Assembly (NCBI GenBank): GCA_009787835.1
Contig: WQSN01000010.1
Location: forward strand, 1 to 57,015
DNA from: Treponema sp.
GTDB lineage: Bacteria > Spirochaetota > Spirochaetia > Treponematales > Breznakiellaceae
DNA length: 57,015 bases
Reading direction: 5' to 3'
The notes below the pieces were generated by a model. The model was not told where the DNA came from. It saw only the letters and a list, made by a program, of their open reading frames with translations, and did not search any database. Of the stretch, positions 32,792 through 41,663 are shown piece after piece; the stretch's first letter is position 1; each line of letters begins with the position of its first letter. Both the position numbers and the translations under genes were made by a program.

Positions 32792-34168
32792 ATGCAGCCA
32801 ACTACTAAATATAACAGGCTAACATTCGGCCTGGGTACTATCGGCCGGGATATGGTTTATTCCATCGTCAGCATGTATCTTATTTTCTATCTTACAGACA
32901 TTATCAATCTGCCGACAGGCACTTTGTGGTGGGTAGCGGGTATCATACTTGCCGCCCGCATCTTCGACGCGCTGACAGATCCTGTAATGGGTTTTATTGT
33001 TGATAACACCCACACGCGCTGGGGAAAATTCAAGCCGTGGATAACAGTAGGCGCGGTTACATCGCCTGTTTTTACCGTTCTTCTCTTTACAGATTTTAAC
33101 CTGCACGGCGGCGCGTATATTGTCATGTTCGCCGTTTTTTATTTTATGTGGGGCATAAGTTACACAACCCACGATATTTCCTACTGGTCAATGCTTCCTG
33201 TTTTAAGCGTCGATCAGAAAGAGCGTGAAAAAATAGGATCCCTCGCCCGCATCTGCGCCAATATAGGTCTGTTCTTTGTAGTAGCCGGCATTGTTCCGCT
33301 GACTGCGGTTTTGGGGCAGAGATTCGGCTCGCTGCAGAAAGGTTATTTTGTTTTCGCGGTTTTTATCTCTGTTTTTATGGCGCTGGGATTGTGCATAACG
33401 CTTTTCGGAGTGAAGGAAACAGGAGTCATAGCCGCCAAAAAGCAAAGCACTCCGTTACGTGAACTTATAAAAATTATCTATAATAACGATCAGTTGTTTT
33501 TTACCGCTATTGCCATGTCGCTTTTCATGATTGGTTATGTGACAACCACGAGCTTTGGGCTTTATTTTTTCAAATACGTTTACGGCGATGAAGGGATGTA
33601 TCCTGTCTTTGCCATGATTCTGGGCGTATCGCAGATATCGGCCCTGGCGGTTTTTCCGCTGTTCAGCAAACGTTTTGATCGCAAAACCCTTTTTACTGCC
33701 GCCATTATTCTTGTTGTAACAGGTTATCTGATTTTCTTTTTCGCTCCTGCCACTACCATGCTGTTTATAGGCGCCGCCGGCATTTTGATTTTTATAGGCC
33801 AGTCATTTGTTCAGCTTCTGATGCTGATGTTCCTGGCCGATTCTGTGGATTACGGCCACTGGAAACTTGGCAAGCGGAACGACAGCATCACCTTCTCGCT
33901 GCAGCCGCTTATCAACAAAATGGGCGGCGCGGTTTCAAGCGGCGTTGTTTCCGCTGTAGTAATTATTTCCGGAATTAAGGACGCCCAAAGCGCCGCCGAT
34001 GTAACGGAAAGCGGCCTCCTGTTAATGAAAGCCGCCATGCTGCTGTTCCCGCTATTATGCATAGTGTGCAGTTATATTATCTACCGGGCAAAATACAGGA
34101 TAGACAGTAAATTTTACGCGCAGATACTGAGTGATCTGCGCGCCCGCGGCGAACTGAAGGAAGAATAA
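32792..34168 (+). CDS. GPH-family glycoside/pentoside/hexuronide:cation symporter (MFS)
   Basis: The 458-residue protein has twelve predicted membrane segments and GPH hallmarks: YNRLTFGLGTIGRDMVY at the N-terminus, ARIFDALTDPVMGFIVDNTHTRWGKFKPWI between helices 2 and 3 (the DPxxG..D motif), and DSVDYGHWKLGKRNDSITFSLQPLINKMGGAV in the second half, as in MelB/XylP/YicJ. It imports a sugar or glycoside with sodium or protons. There is no Shine-Dalgarno sequence; see the promoter entry. The substrate cannot be predicted, since no glycosidase gene adjoins. Confidence 0.92.
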   Translation: MQPTTKYNRLTFGLGTIGRDMVYSIVSMYLIFYLTDIINLPTGTLWWVAGIILAARIFDALTDPVMGFIVDNTHTRWGKFKPWITVGAVTSPVFTVLLFTDFNLHGGAYIVMFAVFYFMWGISYTTHDISYWSMLPVLSVDQKEREKIGSLARICANIGLFFVVAGIVPLTAVLGQRFGSLQKGYFVFAVFISVFMALGLCITLFGVKETGVIAAKKQSTPLRELIKIIYNNDQLFFTAIAMSLFMIGYVTTTSFGLYFFKYVYGDEGMYPVFAMILGVSQISALAVFPLFSKRFDRKTLFTAAIILVVTGYLIFFFAPATTMLFIGAAGILIFIGQSFVQLLMLMFLADSVDYGHWKLGKRNDSITFSLQPLINKMGGAVSSGVVSAVVIISGIKDAQSAADVTESGLLLMKAAMLLFPLLCIVCSYIIYRAKYRIDSKFYAQILSDLRARGELKEE

Positions 34169-34200
34169 AATAATGATATACTGCAAAAAAGGAATCGTTA

Positions 34201-35367
34201 ATGATTGATACTCATATACTTCTTATAATCGCTTTAATCCTTCTTACGACAAAGGGATTATCCATCGCAATGAGGCGTATACATATGCCGCAGGTAATTG
34301 GAGCGCTTATCGCAGGGGTATTATTGGGTCCTGCGGTTTTTAATTTAGTTGAACCGAACGATACCCTTTCCGTTATAGCGGAGTTTGGAGTAATATTTCT
34401 GCTTTTCTCGGCCGGAATGGAAACAGACTACAGACAGCTTAAACACGCGTTAAAACCATCTCTTTTAATTTCAGTTATAGGCATTGCCGCTGCATTGGGC
34501 GGAGGATTTTTGGTAGCGTTTCTTTTGGGTAAACCAACATTTGAAAGTGTATTTATAGGCGTTGTTATTGCGTCCATGTCCACAAGCATTACAGTAGAGG
34601 CTCTGTCGGAAATGGGTAAACTTAAAACAAAAACAGGCACAGTGCTTTTGGGAGCTGGGGTTTTTGATGATGTTTTCGTTATTATTATACTGGCCATTAC
34701 AATGGGCATGGGCTCAAGCAATTTTTCAGTTATAACGCTGGTAATAATAATAATAAAAATTATCGTGTTTTTCGCGTTTGCCATCGGGACGGGTATTCTT
34801 GTTAATAAATTATTTAATTGGGCATACGGCATATTTGGCGAAAAAAGAAGGTTTACGATTTTTGCGTTTGCCTATTGTTTTCTGATGGCGTACTTAGCTG
34901 AATTTTTTGGGCTTGCCGACATCATAGGGGCTTATATCGCGGGCATTTCCTTTTGCAACACCCGCTGCGTTGATTATCTTGAAACAAAAACGCACAGTAT
35001 TTCCTATATGTTTTTTACGCCTGTATTTCTCGCGAATATCGGCATACAAACATCATTCGAAGGCATGACAGGCAATTTGATTTTATTTACGCTTTTACTT
35101 GTTTTTGTTGCGATATTCTCAAAAATACTCGGCTGCGGCCTGGGCGCGAGGCTCAGCAAATTCACAAACAGGGAAAGTTTACAGGTCGGCGTTGGCATGG
35201 TCGCCCGCGGCGAGGTCTCATTTATTGTAGCTTCAAAAGGCATAGCGGTAGGTTATATAAGCTCTTTGATATTCCCAAGCATTATCTTTGTCGTATTGAT
35301 CACAGTTCTTGTTACGCCATTACTGTTAAAAGCGGCGTATCCAAAGGACCTCTATGCGGATCGTTGA
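34201..35367 (+). CDS. Cation:proton antiporter, CPA2 family (Na+/H+ or K+/H+)
   Basis: The 388-residue protein has about twelve membrane helices and CPA2 signatures: LGPAVFNLVEPNDTLSVIAEFGVIFLLFSAGMETD (helices 2-3), GAGVFDDVFVIIILA with the ion-binding Asp-Asp pair, and GVGMVARGEVSFIVASKGIA. It lacks the C-terminal TrkA-N domain of KefB/KefC, which makes it closer in size to NapA-type sodium/proton antiporters. The role is pH and sodium homeostasis at the inner membrane. AAGGAA lies before ATG 34201. It is 32 bases after the symporter, probably co-transcribed. Confidence 0.9.
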   Translation: MIDTHILLIIALILLTTKGLSIAMRRIHMPQVIGALIAGVLLGPAVFNLVEPNDTLSVIAEFGVIFLLFSAGMETDYRQLKHALKPSLLISVIGIAAALGGGFLVAFLLGKPTFESVFIGVVIASMSTSITVEALSEMGKLKTKTGTVLLGAGVFDDVFVIIILAITMGMGSSNFSVITLVIIIIKIIVFFAFAIGTGILVNKLFNWAYGIFGEKRRFTIFAFAYCFLMAYLAEFFGLADIIGAYIAGISFCNTRCVDYLETKTHSISYMFFTPVFLANIGIQTSFEGMTGNLILFTLLLVFVAIFSKILGCGLGARLSKFTNRESLQVGVGMVARGEVSFIVASKGIAVGYISSLIFPSIIFVVLITVLVTPLLLKAAYPKDLYADR

Positions 35368-35462
35368 GAATGATCTATCTATATTACCATAACTAATGCT
35401 CTTTTTATTTAAAGGTTCGCGCTGCGGGCAGGCTCATCATTATTTGTGGATATTATGATCTA

Positions 35463-35491
35463 TTGACTAATTTTTCTGTTTACTGTATAAA
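35463..35491 (+). promoter_or_regulatory. Sigma-70-type promoter of the glutamine/nitrogen operon
   Basis: TTGACT (35463-35468) and TATAAA (35486-35491) are separated by 17 bases. The transcript would begin near 35498, immediately before the rod-like leader hairpin. Confidence 0.7.
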
Positions 35492-35498
35492 TTATCAG

Positions 35499-35588
35499 GA
35501 ACAAAGGCGTTCGTCAGATGGTATAAAAGCGGCAGACCGGTTTTTTAAGGCTGGTAAAAAGCTTTTACCGTGTGATGAACGCCTTTTT
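35499..35588 (+). promoter_or_regulatory. Rod-like attenuator leader (candidate ANTAR-controlled terminator)
   Basis: The leader folds as one long hairpin. Bases 35503-35516 pair with 35573-35586 (14 pairs, one G-U), the stem continues with small bulges (35518-35530 with 35561-35571), and the tip is a 7-bp hairpin (35536-35542/35549-35555). The 3' arm ends in a T tract (35584-35588), one base before the GGAGGG ribosome-binding site, so it reads as an intrinsic terminator guarding the whole operon. A competing 5' hairpin, GAAC/GTTC at 35499-35512 with the hexaloop AAAGGC, has A at position 1 and G at position 4, the pattern known for ANTAR target loops, and overlaps the terminator's 5' arm. 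I could not find a second such hairpin. It is not a glnA-type glutamine riboswitch by sequence. Confidence 0.65.
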
Positions 35589-35598
35589 CGGAGGGATT

Positions 35599-36336
35599 AT
35601 GAGTATATCAGCTAAAAATTTTCATTTTAAAGAGCTAAATGAACGAATCAAAGCCGCCGGCGCTTATGTTCACATAGAAGATTGTTTTGGACAAAGATAC
35701 ATCGGAAGCGCCCTAAAGGAAAAAACGCTAACCATAAACGGAACGCCCGGTAACGCTCTTGGCTGTTATCTTGACGGCGCAGTGATAGAAGTGCATGGCA
35801 ACGCGCAGGACGCAACAGGCGACACCATGAATGACGGAAAAATAATTATCCACGGAAACGCGGGCGATGCACTGGGTTACGCCATGCGCGGAGGATGTAT
35901 ATATGTCCTCGGCAATGCCGGGTACAGAGCAGGTATTCACATGAAGGAATATTGTTCTGCGGAACTGAACGTGGAGAAAAAGCCTGTAATTGTGATTGGC
36001 GGAAAGGCCGGTAGCTTCCTGGGCGAATATCTTGCGGGAGGGCTTATCATTGTGCTTGGCATCGGAGCTGAAGGCGGGCAGCCTGTCGGCAATTTTACGG
36101 GAACGGGAATGCACGGCGGAAAAATTTTTATTAGGACCAAAAACGAACTTACAGCCCTTCCCGCGCAGGTCGCGTCTGATATTGCGCGTAACGATGATTT
36201 GTGTGAAATAGAGCCGTATATAAAGGAATTTGCAGCTAACTTCGGCATGGACGCTTCATCTATTTTAATGGATCAGTTTCTTGTATTAAAACCCAACGCC
36301 AAAAATCCCTACAAACAGTTGTATACCGCAAATTAG
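35599..36336 (+). CDS. Stand-alone GXGXG domain protein (glutamate synthase domain 3-like)
   Basis: ATG 35599 follows GGAGGG. The 245-residue protein is a right-handed beta-helix of the GltB C-terminal type, with repeated G-x-x-G-x-x-G units (GTPGNALGCYLDGAVIEVHGNAQDATGDTMNDGKIIIHGNAGD in outline, then GGKAGSFLGEYLAGG, ending GTGMHGGKIFIR). In glutamate synthase this domain packs against the FMN domain. Archaeal and clostridial enzymes split it into a separate GltB3 chain. Here no GltB1 or GltB2 partner gene is adjacent, so it may complement a distant subunit or serve another protein. First gene of the glutamine operon. Confidence 0.85.
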   Translation: MSISAKNFHFKELNERIKAAGAYVHIEDCFGQRYIGSALKEKTLTINGTPGNALGCYLDGAVIEVHGNAQDATGDTMNDGKIIIHGNAGDALGYAMRGGCIYVLGNAGYRAGIHMKEYCSAELNVEKKPVIVIGGKAGSFLGEYLAGGLIIVLGIGAEGGQPVGNFTGTGMHGGKIFIRTKNELTALPAQVASDIARNDDLCEIEPYIKEFAANFGMDASSILMDQFLVLKPNAKNPYKQLYTAN

Positions 36337-36345
36337 GAAAAAAAC

Positions 36346-38181
36346 ATGTGCGGAATTATAGGTTATACCGGGAAAGAAGACGCGGTCCCGATTATTGTAG
36401 AAGGCCTGAAAAAACTTGAATACCGCGGATACGATTCCTCAGGCATCGCCGTTTACGGAAAAAACGGTTTCGATGTCGTAAAGCAAAAGGGAAGGCTTTC
36501 GGTTCTTGAAGACCGGCTGAAAGACCGGATGCGGGAAAATAAACCGCTTTGCGGGAATCTGGGAATCGGGCACACGCGCTGGGCGACTCACGGGGAACCG
36601 TCTGACATTAATTCCCACCCTCATGTGGGGAGCAAAAATAAAATCGCTGTTGTGCATAACGGTATTATCGAAAATTATAAACAGTTGAAGGAACGCCTTG
36701 AAAACTACGGCGTGCCTTTCGCTTCGCAGACCGACAGCGAGGTAATCGCGCAGCTTGCAGAACACTACTACTGCGGAGATATAATAGACGCTGTTATAAA
36801 AGTATCCAACGCGGTGGAAGGCTCCTACGCGCTCGGCGTTATGTGCATTGATGAGCGCGATACGCTTATCGCGGTAAAAAAGGACAATCCCCTGATCATC
36901 GGGATATGCGATCACGGAAACTTTATCGCTTCCGATGTACCCGCAGTCCTTAAACACACAAACAGGGTCTACTATCTGAACGACAAGGAGATCGCGGTTC
37001 TCCGCGAAGGAAGCGTTCAGTTCTTCAATATGGACAGGGAACCGCTGCAAAAAAACATTGAAACAATAAAGTGGAGCATGGACAGCGCAGAAAAGGGCGG
37101 TTACCCTCATTTTATGCTGAAGGAAATAATGGAGCAGCCCAGAGTGTTACGTGATACAATTCAGTCTGTAATAATGGAAGGCGAAAATAAAAATGTACTG
37201 GATAACATCAGCGTCTCATGTTTTAATAAAATTATTATAACGGCCTGCGGCTCGGCATATAACGCGGGAGTTACCGCTAAATATGTTTTTGAAAAGCTGT
37301 GCAGAATTTCCGTCGAGGTGGAGCTTGCGAGCGAGTTCCGTTACAGAGACGCGATTATTGACAATAAAACCCTTGTTATTCTTGTAAGCCAATCAGGTGA
37401 GACAGCCGATACAATCGCCGCGATGAGGGAAGCGAAATCAAAGGGAGCTTCGACGCTCTCTATCGTCAATGTAATCGGAAGCACTATAGCCAAGGAAGCG
37501 GATTATTGCCTGTTCACGGCGGCAGGACCTGAAATCGCGGTAGCGACGACAAAGGCGTTTTCCGCCCAGCTTGTTTTATTGTATATACTCGCAATCCGCT
37601 TTGCGCTCAGGCTGAAAATATTGTCGCATAACGAAGAGCGTGAGCTGCTTGCGCAAATCGCAACTCTTCCCGATAAGGTGTCCGCACTGCTTGATAAGAC
37701 AGGTTCAATTCAAATGTACGCTTCCACCTGCGTAGGTTACAAGAGTATTTTTTTTATTGGCAGAAACATTGATTACGCCATCGCGCTTGAAGGCTCGCTT
37801 AAATTAAAGGAAATATCATACATCCACTCTGAAGCTTATGCGGGCGGAGAATTAAAACACGGCACAATTTCGCTTGTTGAAGAAAACACGCTGGTTGTCG
37901 CGCTTTCAAATTGTTCGTACCTTTACGGAAAAATTATGAGTAACGCCGAGCAGGTTATTAGCCGCGGAGCGAAAGTGCTTCTTATAGGAAGCTGTTCCGA
38001 TGCCGCGTCCGCCCATGACAGTGAAAAACTGTATCATATAAGCCTGCCCCATGTGCATGAAATGTTTTCACCGTCATTGTCAGTTATAGTTTTACAGCTT
38101 TTCAGCTATTATGTAGCTGCCAACAAGGGTTTGGATATTGATAAACCGCGCAACCTGGCCAAAAGCGTTACAGTTGAATGA
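36346..38181 (+). CDS. glmS: Glutamine--fructose-6-phosphate aminotransferase (isomerizing)
   Basis: The protein begins MCGIIGYTG, with Cys2 as the glutaminase nucleophile, and continues through the class II amidotransferase domain (RWATHGEPSDINSHPH, HNGIIENYKQLK, TDSEVIAQL). Two SIS isomerase domains follow (CGSAYNAGVTAKYVFE, SQSGETADTIAAMREAK; FFIGRNIDYAIALEGSLKLKEISYIHSEAY), and the end is DIDKPRNLAKSVTVE. The 611-residue length is typical. It makes glucosamine-6-phosphate for peptidoglycan and amino-sugar synthesis. It has no glmS ribozyme upstream because it is internal to the operon. Confidence 0.97.
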   Translation: MCGIIGYTGKEDAVPIIVEGLKKLEYRGYDSSGIAVYGKNGFDVVKQKGRLSVLEDRLKDRMRENKPLCGNLGIGHTRWATHGEPSDINSHPHVGSKNKIAVVHNGIIENYKQLKERLENYGVPFASQTDSEVIAQLAEHYYCGDIIDAVIKVSNAVEGSYALGVMCIDERDTLIAVKKDNPLIIGICDHGNFIASDVPAVLKHTNRVYYLNDKEIAVLREGSVQFFNMDREPLQKNIETIKWSMDSAEKGGYPHFMLKEIMEQPRVLRDTIQSVIMEGENKNVLDNISVSCFNKIIITACGSAYNAGVTAKYVFEKLCRISVEVELASEFRYRDAIIDNKTLVILVSQSGETADTIAAMREAKSKGASTLSIVNVIGSTIAKEADYCLFTAAGPEIAVATTKAFSAQLVLLYILAIRFALRLKILSHNEERELLAQIATLPDKVSALLDKTGSIQMYASTCVGYKSIFFIGRNIDYAIALEGSLKLKEISYIHSEAYAGGELKHGTISLVEENTLVVALSNCSYLYGKIMSNAEQVISRGAKVLLIGSCSDAASAHDSEKLYHISLPHVHEMFSPSLSVIVLQLFSYYVAANKGLDIDKPRNLAKSVTVE

Positions 38182-38209
38182 AGGTTTATAGTATTAATCA
38201 GGAGTTTTT

Positions 38210-39532
38210 ATGAAAGATGTTTTACAGTTTGTCAGGGAAAACGATGTTAAATTTGTCCGTCTTGGTTTTTGCGATATATTCGGTTTTCAAAAAAATATTT
38301 CCATCATGGCGAATGAGCTTGAGTCAGCGTTTGAAAACGGCCTCTCTTTTGACGCGCATGTAATCCGCGGCTTTCGCGATATTACAAAATCGGATTTATT
38401 TTTGTTTCCCGATCCTTCAACCATGGCTGTGCTTCCGTGGCGTCCGGGTCCCGGCAGAGTAATACGTTTTTTCTGCGATATTAAAACTCCTGACGGAAGC
38501 GCGTTTGAACATGATACCAGGCTTATTTTAAAGCGCGTAACAGAGCGCGCGGGGAAAATGGGCTATGACTGCAAGATAGGAGCTGAGTGCGAATTTTACC
38601 TGTTTAAAACGGAAGAGAGCGGCGAGCCTTCAGATATTACATTGGATAAAGGAACCTATATGGATATTTATCCAATCGACAAGGGCGAAGATATACGCCG
38701 TGAAATCTGCCTTACCCTTGAAGAAATGGGAATTCAGCCCGAAAGCTCCCATCATGAGCAGGGTCCGGGGCAGAATGAAATTGATTTTAAATTTGATGAC
38801 GCTGTCGCAAGCGCCGACAACCTTCAGGCTTTCAAGACAGTGGTAAAATCAATTGCTTCACGTAACGGTTTATTCGCTTCTTTTATGCCAAAACCCATTA
38901 TTGACGCGCCGGGAAGCGGATTGCATATAAATCTTTCCCTTTACCAGAACGGTAAAAATATTTTTAATAATGTCGGCGAAGGCTCTTCAAAAGCCGCAGA
39001 AAGTTTTATCTCAGGCGTTCTGGACAAGACGCCAGAGATTACCATGTTCCTGAATCCGCTGTCAAATTCCTATGAACGTCTTGGCAAGTTTGAAGCGCCG
39101 ATGTATGTGTCATGGTCGCATCAGAACAGATCGCAGTTGGTGCGTATTCCGGCGGCATCAGGTGAAAAGGTCAGAATGGAACTGCGCTCTCCCGATCCTT
39201 CGCTCAATCCGTATCTCGCGTTCGCGCTGATAATTTCCGCCGGTCTTGACGGAATTGAAAAAAACATAAATCTGTGCCGCGCGGTTGATGAGGATTTATA
39301 TACGGCGGATATAAACATCACAAAGGATCTTGTTCAGCTTCCCGGTTCTTTGGAAAAAGCAATCGCGCTCGCCGAAAATAGCGACTTCATAAAAAATATT
39401 TTAGGCGGCCGGCTTTTATCAAAATATTCGGAAATGAAAAAAACGGAAGCGAAAGATTTTGCGTTAATCTCCCGCGCGAGCCAGGATGTTAAGGTCAAAT
39501 TTTATAAAGAAAGATATTTCAATATTACCTAG
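38210..39532 (+). CDS. glnA: Glutamine synthetase, type I
   Basis: Family motifs in order: an N-terminal beta-grasp region with VRLGFCDIFGFQKNISI, the catalytic GAECEFYLFK, HHEQGPGQNEIDFKF (metal and glutamate site), KPIIDAPGSGLHINLSL (ATP and ammonium site), NSYERL, and RSPDPSLNPYLAFA. The 440-residue length fits the shorter GSI-alpha type found in Firmicutes. I do not see the adenylylation-site context of the GSI-beta type. It condenses ammonium with glutamate. The ANTAR regulator follows 21 bases downstream, the same order as glnA-nitR in clostridia. AGGAG precedes ATG. Confidence 0.96.
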   Translation: MKDVLQFVRENDVKFVRLGFCDIFGFQKNISIMANELESAFENGLSFDAHVIRGFRDITKSDLFLFPDPSTMAVLPWRPGPGRVIRFFCDIKTPDGSAFEHDTRLILKRVTERAGKMGYDCKIGAECEFYLFKTEESGEPSDITLDKGTYMDIYPIDKGEDIRREICLTLEEMGIQPESSHHEQGPGQNEIDFKFDDAVASADNLQAFKTVVKSIASRNGLFASFMPKPIIDAPGSGLHINLSLYQNGKNIFNNVGEGSSKAAESFISGVLDKTPEITMFLNPLSNSYERLGKFEAPMYVSWSHQNRSQLVRIPAASGEKVRMELRSPDPSLNPYLAFALIISAGLDGIEKNINLCRAVDEDLYTADINITKDLVQLPGSLEKAIALAENSDFIKNILGGRLLSKYSEMKKTEAKDFALISRASQDVKVKFYKERYFNIT

Positions 39533-39553
39533 TAGTATATAAGGCGGTTATTA

Positions 39554-40192
39554 ATGGAAAGCGCCCACACGGGTAAATTGCATCACAGTAATGCCGGGCT
39601 GCACAGCAACGCGGCTCAGCGAAGTTACACCGCTCTTTTGGTTACAGGTTCAGAAAAGTACGTTCCGCTTTTTTCTGAAATTCTAACCGCATCTTCCATT
39701 AATCAAATTTCAGTTATCGCCACTGCGGATCAGGCGCGGAGGATGCTGCTGGAAAAAGACTTTGATTTTATAATCATTGACGCTCCTCTCGCGGATGAAT
39801 CTGGCGAAGGTCTTGCCCGCCATGTGTCAGTCAGGGGTTTATCGCAGGCGATCCTCGCAGTTAACAGCGAACATTTTAACGCGGTTTCCTCCGTTTGCCA
39901 TGAAGACGGCGTTCTGACAATTTCCAAACCTGTCGACAGACAGCTTTTCTGGTCAGCCCTTTCGCTCGCCCGATCCGTTAGCAGCAAATTAAAACGCATG
40001 CAGGATGAAAACGCAAAATTGAAGCAGAAAATTGAAGACATACGCATAATCGACAGGGCGAAGTACACGCTGATTACATATCTTAACCTGACTGAGCAGG
40101 AAGCGCACAGATTTATGGAAAAACAGGCTATGGATTTACGCTCCACAAAAAGATCAATAGCAGAGGAGATTTTAAAAACCTATGCGAATTGA
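39554..40192 (+). CDS. ANTAR-domain RNA-binding antiterminator (NitR-like)
   Basis: The 212-residue protein has a receiver-like N-terminal domain (~27-145; DFDFIIIDAPLADESGEGLAR contains a possible phospho-acceptor aspartate, and a late lysine occurs in ISKPVDRQLF), a coiled linker (KLKRMQDENAKLKQKIEDI) and a C-terminal ANTAR domain (~155-210; DRAKYTLITYLNLTEQEAHRFMEKQAMDLRSTKRSIAEEIL). ANTAR proteins bind a paired hexaloop RNA motif and prevent premature termination; NitR downstream of clostridial glnA is the nearest known arrangement. The likely target is the operon's own leader (35499-35588). The first ~25 residues are poorly conserved-looking (MESAHTGKLHHSN). Its 3' end overlaps the purF start by 11 bases. 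Confidence 0.88.
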   Translation: MESAHTGKLHHSNAGLHSNAAQRSYTALLVTGSEKYVPLFSEILTASSINQISVIATADQARRMLLEKDFDFIIIDAPLADESGEGLARHVSVRGLSQAILAVNSEHFNAVSSVCHEDGVLTISKPVDRQLFWSALSLARSVSSKLKRMQDENAKLKQKIEDIRIIDRAKYTLITYLNLTEQEAHRFMEKQAMDLRSTKRSIAEEILKTYAN

Positions 40193-41663
40193 AAATAAGC
40201 TAAACGAACAGTGCGCTGTCTTTGGCGTCAGCCTGACAACCGAAGAGGCAGCAGGCATTACATATAACGGACTGCTTTCCCTGCAGCATCGCGGGCAGGA
40301 AGGAGCCGGCATCGCTGTTGCGAATAACCGCAGCATTGTGTGTTATAAGGACGAAGGTCTTGTCAGCGAAGTGTTTCCAGGAGAGAAGCTTGCATGTCTG
40401 CCCAGGGGAAAAGCCGCGGTCGGTCATACGCGTTATTCAACAACGGGACACAGTTCAAAAGTGAACGCCGGACCGTTTGTTACAGAATACCTGACAGGCA
40501 GAATCGCAACTGCGCATAACGGCAACATCACAAACGCGAAAAAGATTCGCGGCTATCTTGCGAATCTTGGCCTGAATTTTAACGCGACAAGCGACAGCGA
40601 GGTTGTCTCTTCATTAATTGCGTATTACATAACAAAAGAACAGAGTTCCTTTAAGGGAGCCGCGCGCGCCGTGGCTTTGCTGCGCGGAGCTTTTTCTCTT
40701 GTCATTGTAACCAGCAAGAATAAACTGATAGCAGTCCGCGACCCGAACGGTTTCCGCCCGCTTTGCATCGGAAAAAGCACAATGGGCTGCGCTGTCGCTT
40801 CAGAAAGCTGCGCGCTTGAAACCTGCGGTTTTGAGTTTGTGCGCGATGTTAAACCCGGCGAAGTCATAATGATTGAAAACGGAGAAGTAACCAGGCAGAT
40901 GACAATTAACAGCGGACAGCCGGCGGATAACAGGGAAGAATTTTCAGATAACAGCAAAAAAGAGGAAGGCGGCGGGCTTTGTATTTTTGAATATGTTTAT
41001 TTCGCCCGTCCGGATTCTGTAATTGACGGGTTAAGCGTGTATGAAGCGCGTTACAATATGGGACGCGGACTCGCGCTCGAATTTCCTGTTATAGCCGACG
41101 TTGTCTGCGGCATGCCGGACTCGGGGCTTGATGCTGCATACGGCTACAGCGCCGAAAGCGGCATTCCGCTCATTTGCGGCTTTGTTAAAAACAGATACAT
41201 CGGCCGCAGTTTTATCTATCCTACGCAGAGCAAACGCGACAGCGCGGTAAAGTTAAAACTCAATCCGTTAGCTGCAAACATACGCGGAAAGCGCGTTGTG
41301 CTTGTTGATGATTCGATTGTGCGCGGGACAACATTCGGGAAAATAATTCAAAGCGTGAGAAACGCAGGCGCGGTTGAAGTGCATGTGCGCATAGCAAGTC
41401 CGCCGGTCCGCTACAGCTGCCATTACGGGACGGATATAGACAGCGAGGAGAATCTAATCGCCAATAAAATGAGCCTTGATGAAATCCAAAGCAAAATAGG
41501 CGCGGACAGCCTGGGATATATCAGCATAGACGCTCTTAAAAGATCGTGCAGCAAGTGCGCGCTGTCTTTTTGCACCGCCTGTTACACCGGAAACGATGGT
41601 GAGCGTTATGAGAAGAAAAATGTTTTTGAGCGGGGGGAAGATGTCCAACAGAATGAATCCTGA
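40182..41663 (+). CDS. purF: Amidophosphoribosyltransferase
   Basis: PurF catalyses the first step of purine synthesis, PRPP plus glutamine to phosphoribosylamine. A short propeptide (MRIENKLNEQ) precedes the nucleophile cysteine of CAVFGV, as in PurF proteins that mature by cleavage. The glutaminase domain (LQHRGQEGAGIA, GHTRYSTTGHSS, AHNGNITNAKKIRGYL) is followed by the PRPP-binding domain (VCGMPDSGLDAAYGYS, KRVVLVDDSIVRGTTFGKI). C-terminal cysteines (CSKCALSFCTACYTG) could hold an iron-sulfur cluster as in Bacillus PurF (inference). It overlaps the ANTAR gene by 11 bases and carA by 23. Other purine genes are absent, which is unusual. Confidence 0.95.
   Translation: MRIENKLNEQCAVFGVSLTTEEAAGITYNGLLSLQHRGQEGAGIAVANNRSIVCYKDEGLVSEVFPGEKLACLPRGKAAVGHTRYSTTGHSSKVNAGPFVTEYLTGRIATAHNGNITNAKKIRGYLANLGLNFNATSDSEVVSSLIAYYITKEQSSFKGAARAVALLRGAFSLVIVTSKNKLIAVRDPNGFRPLCIGKSTMGCAVASESCALETCGFEFVRDVKPGEVIMIENGEVTRQMTINSGQPADNREEFSDNSKKEEGGGLCIFEYVYFARPDSVIDGLSVYEARYNMGRGLALEFPVIADVVCGMPDSGLDAAYGYSAESGIPLICGFVKNRYIGRSFIYPTQSKRDSAVKLKLNPLAANIRGKRVVLVDDSIVRGTTFGKIIQSVRNAGAVEVHVRIASPPVRYSCHYGTDIDSEENLIANKMSLDEIQSKIGADSLGYISIDALKRSCSKCALSFCTACYTGNDGERYEKKNVFERGEDVQQNES

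Noticed and set aside
35499-35588. Glutamine (glnA-type) riboswitch or T-box upstream of the glutamine operon
   Set aside because: The conserved glnA-motif and T-box words are absent. The structure is a single long rod with a T tract.
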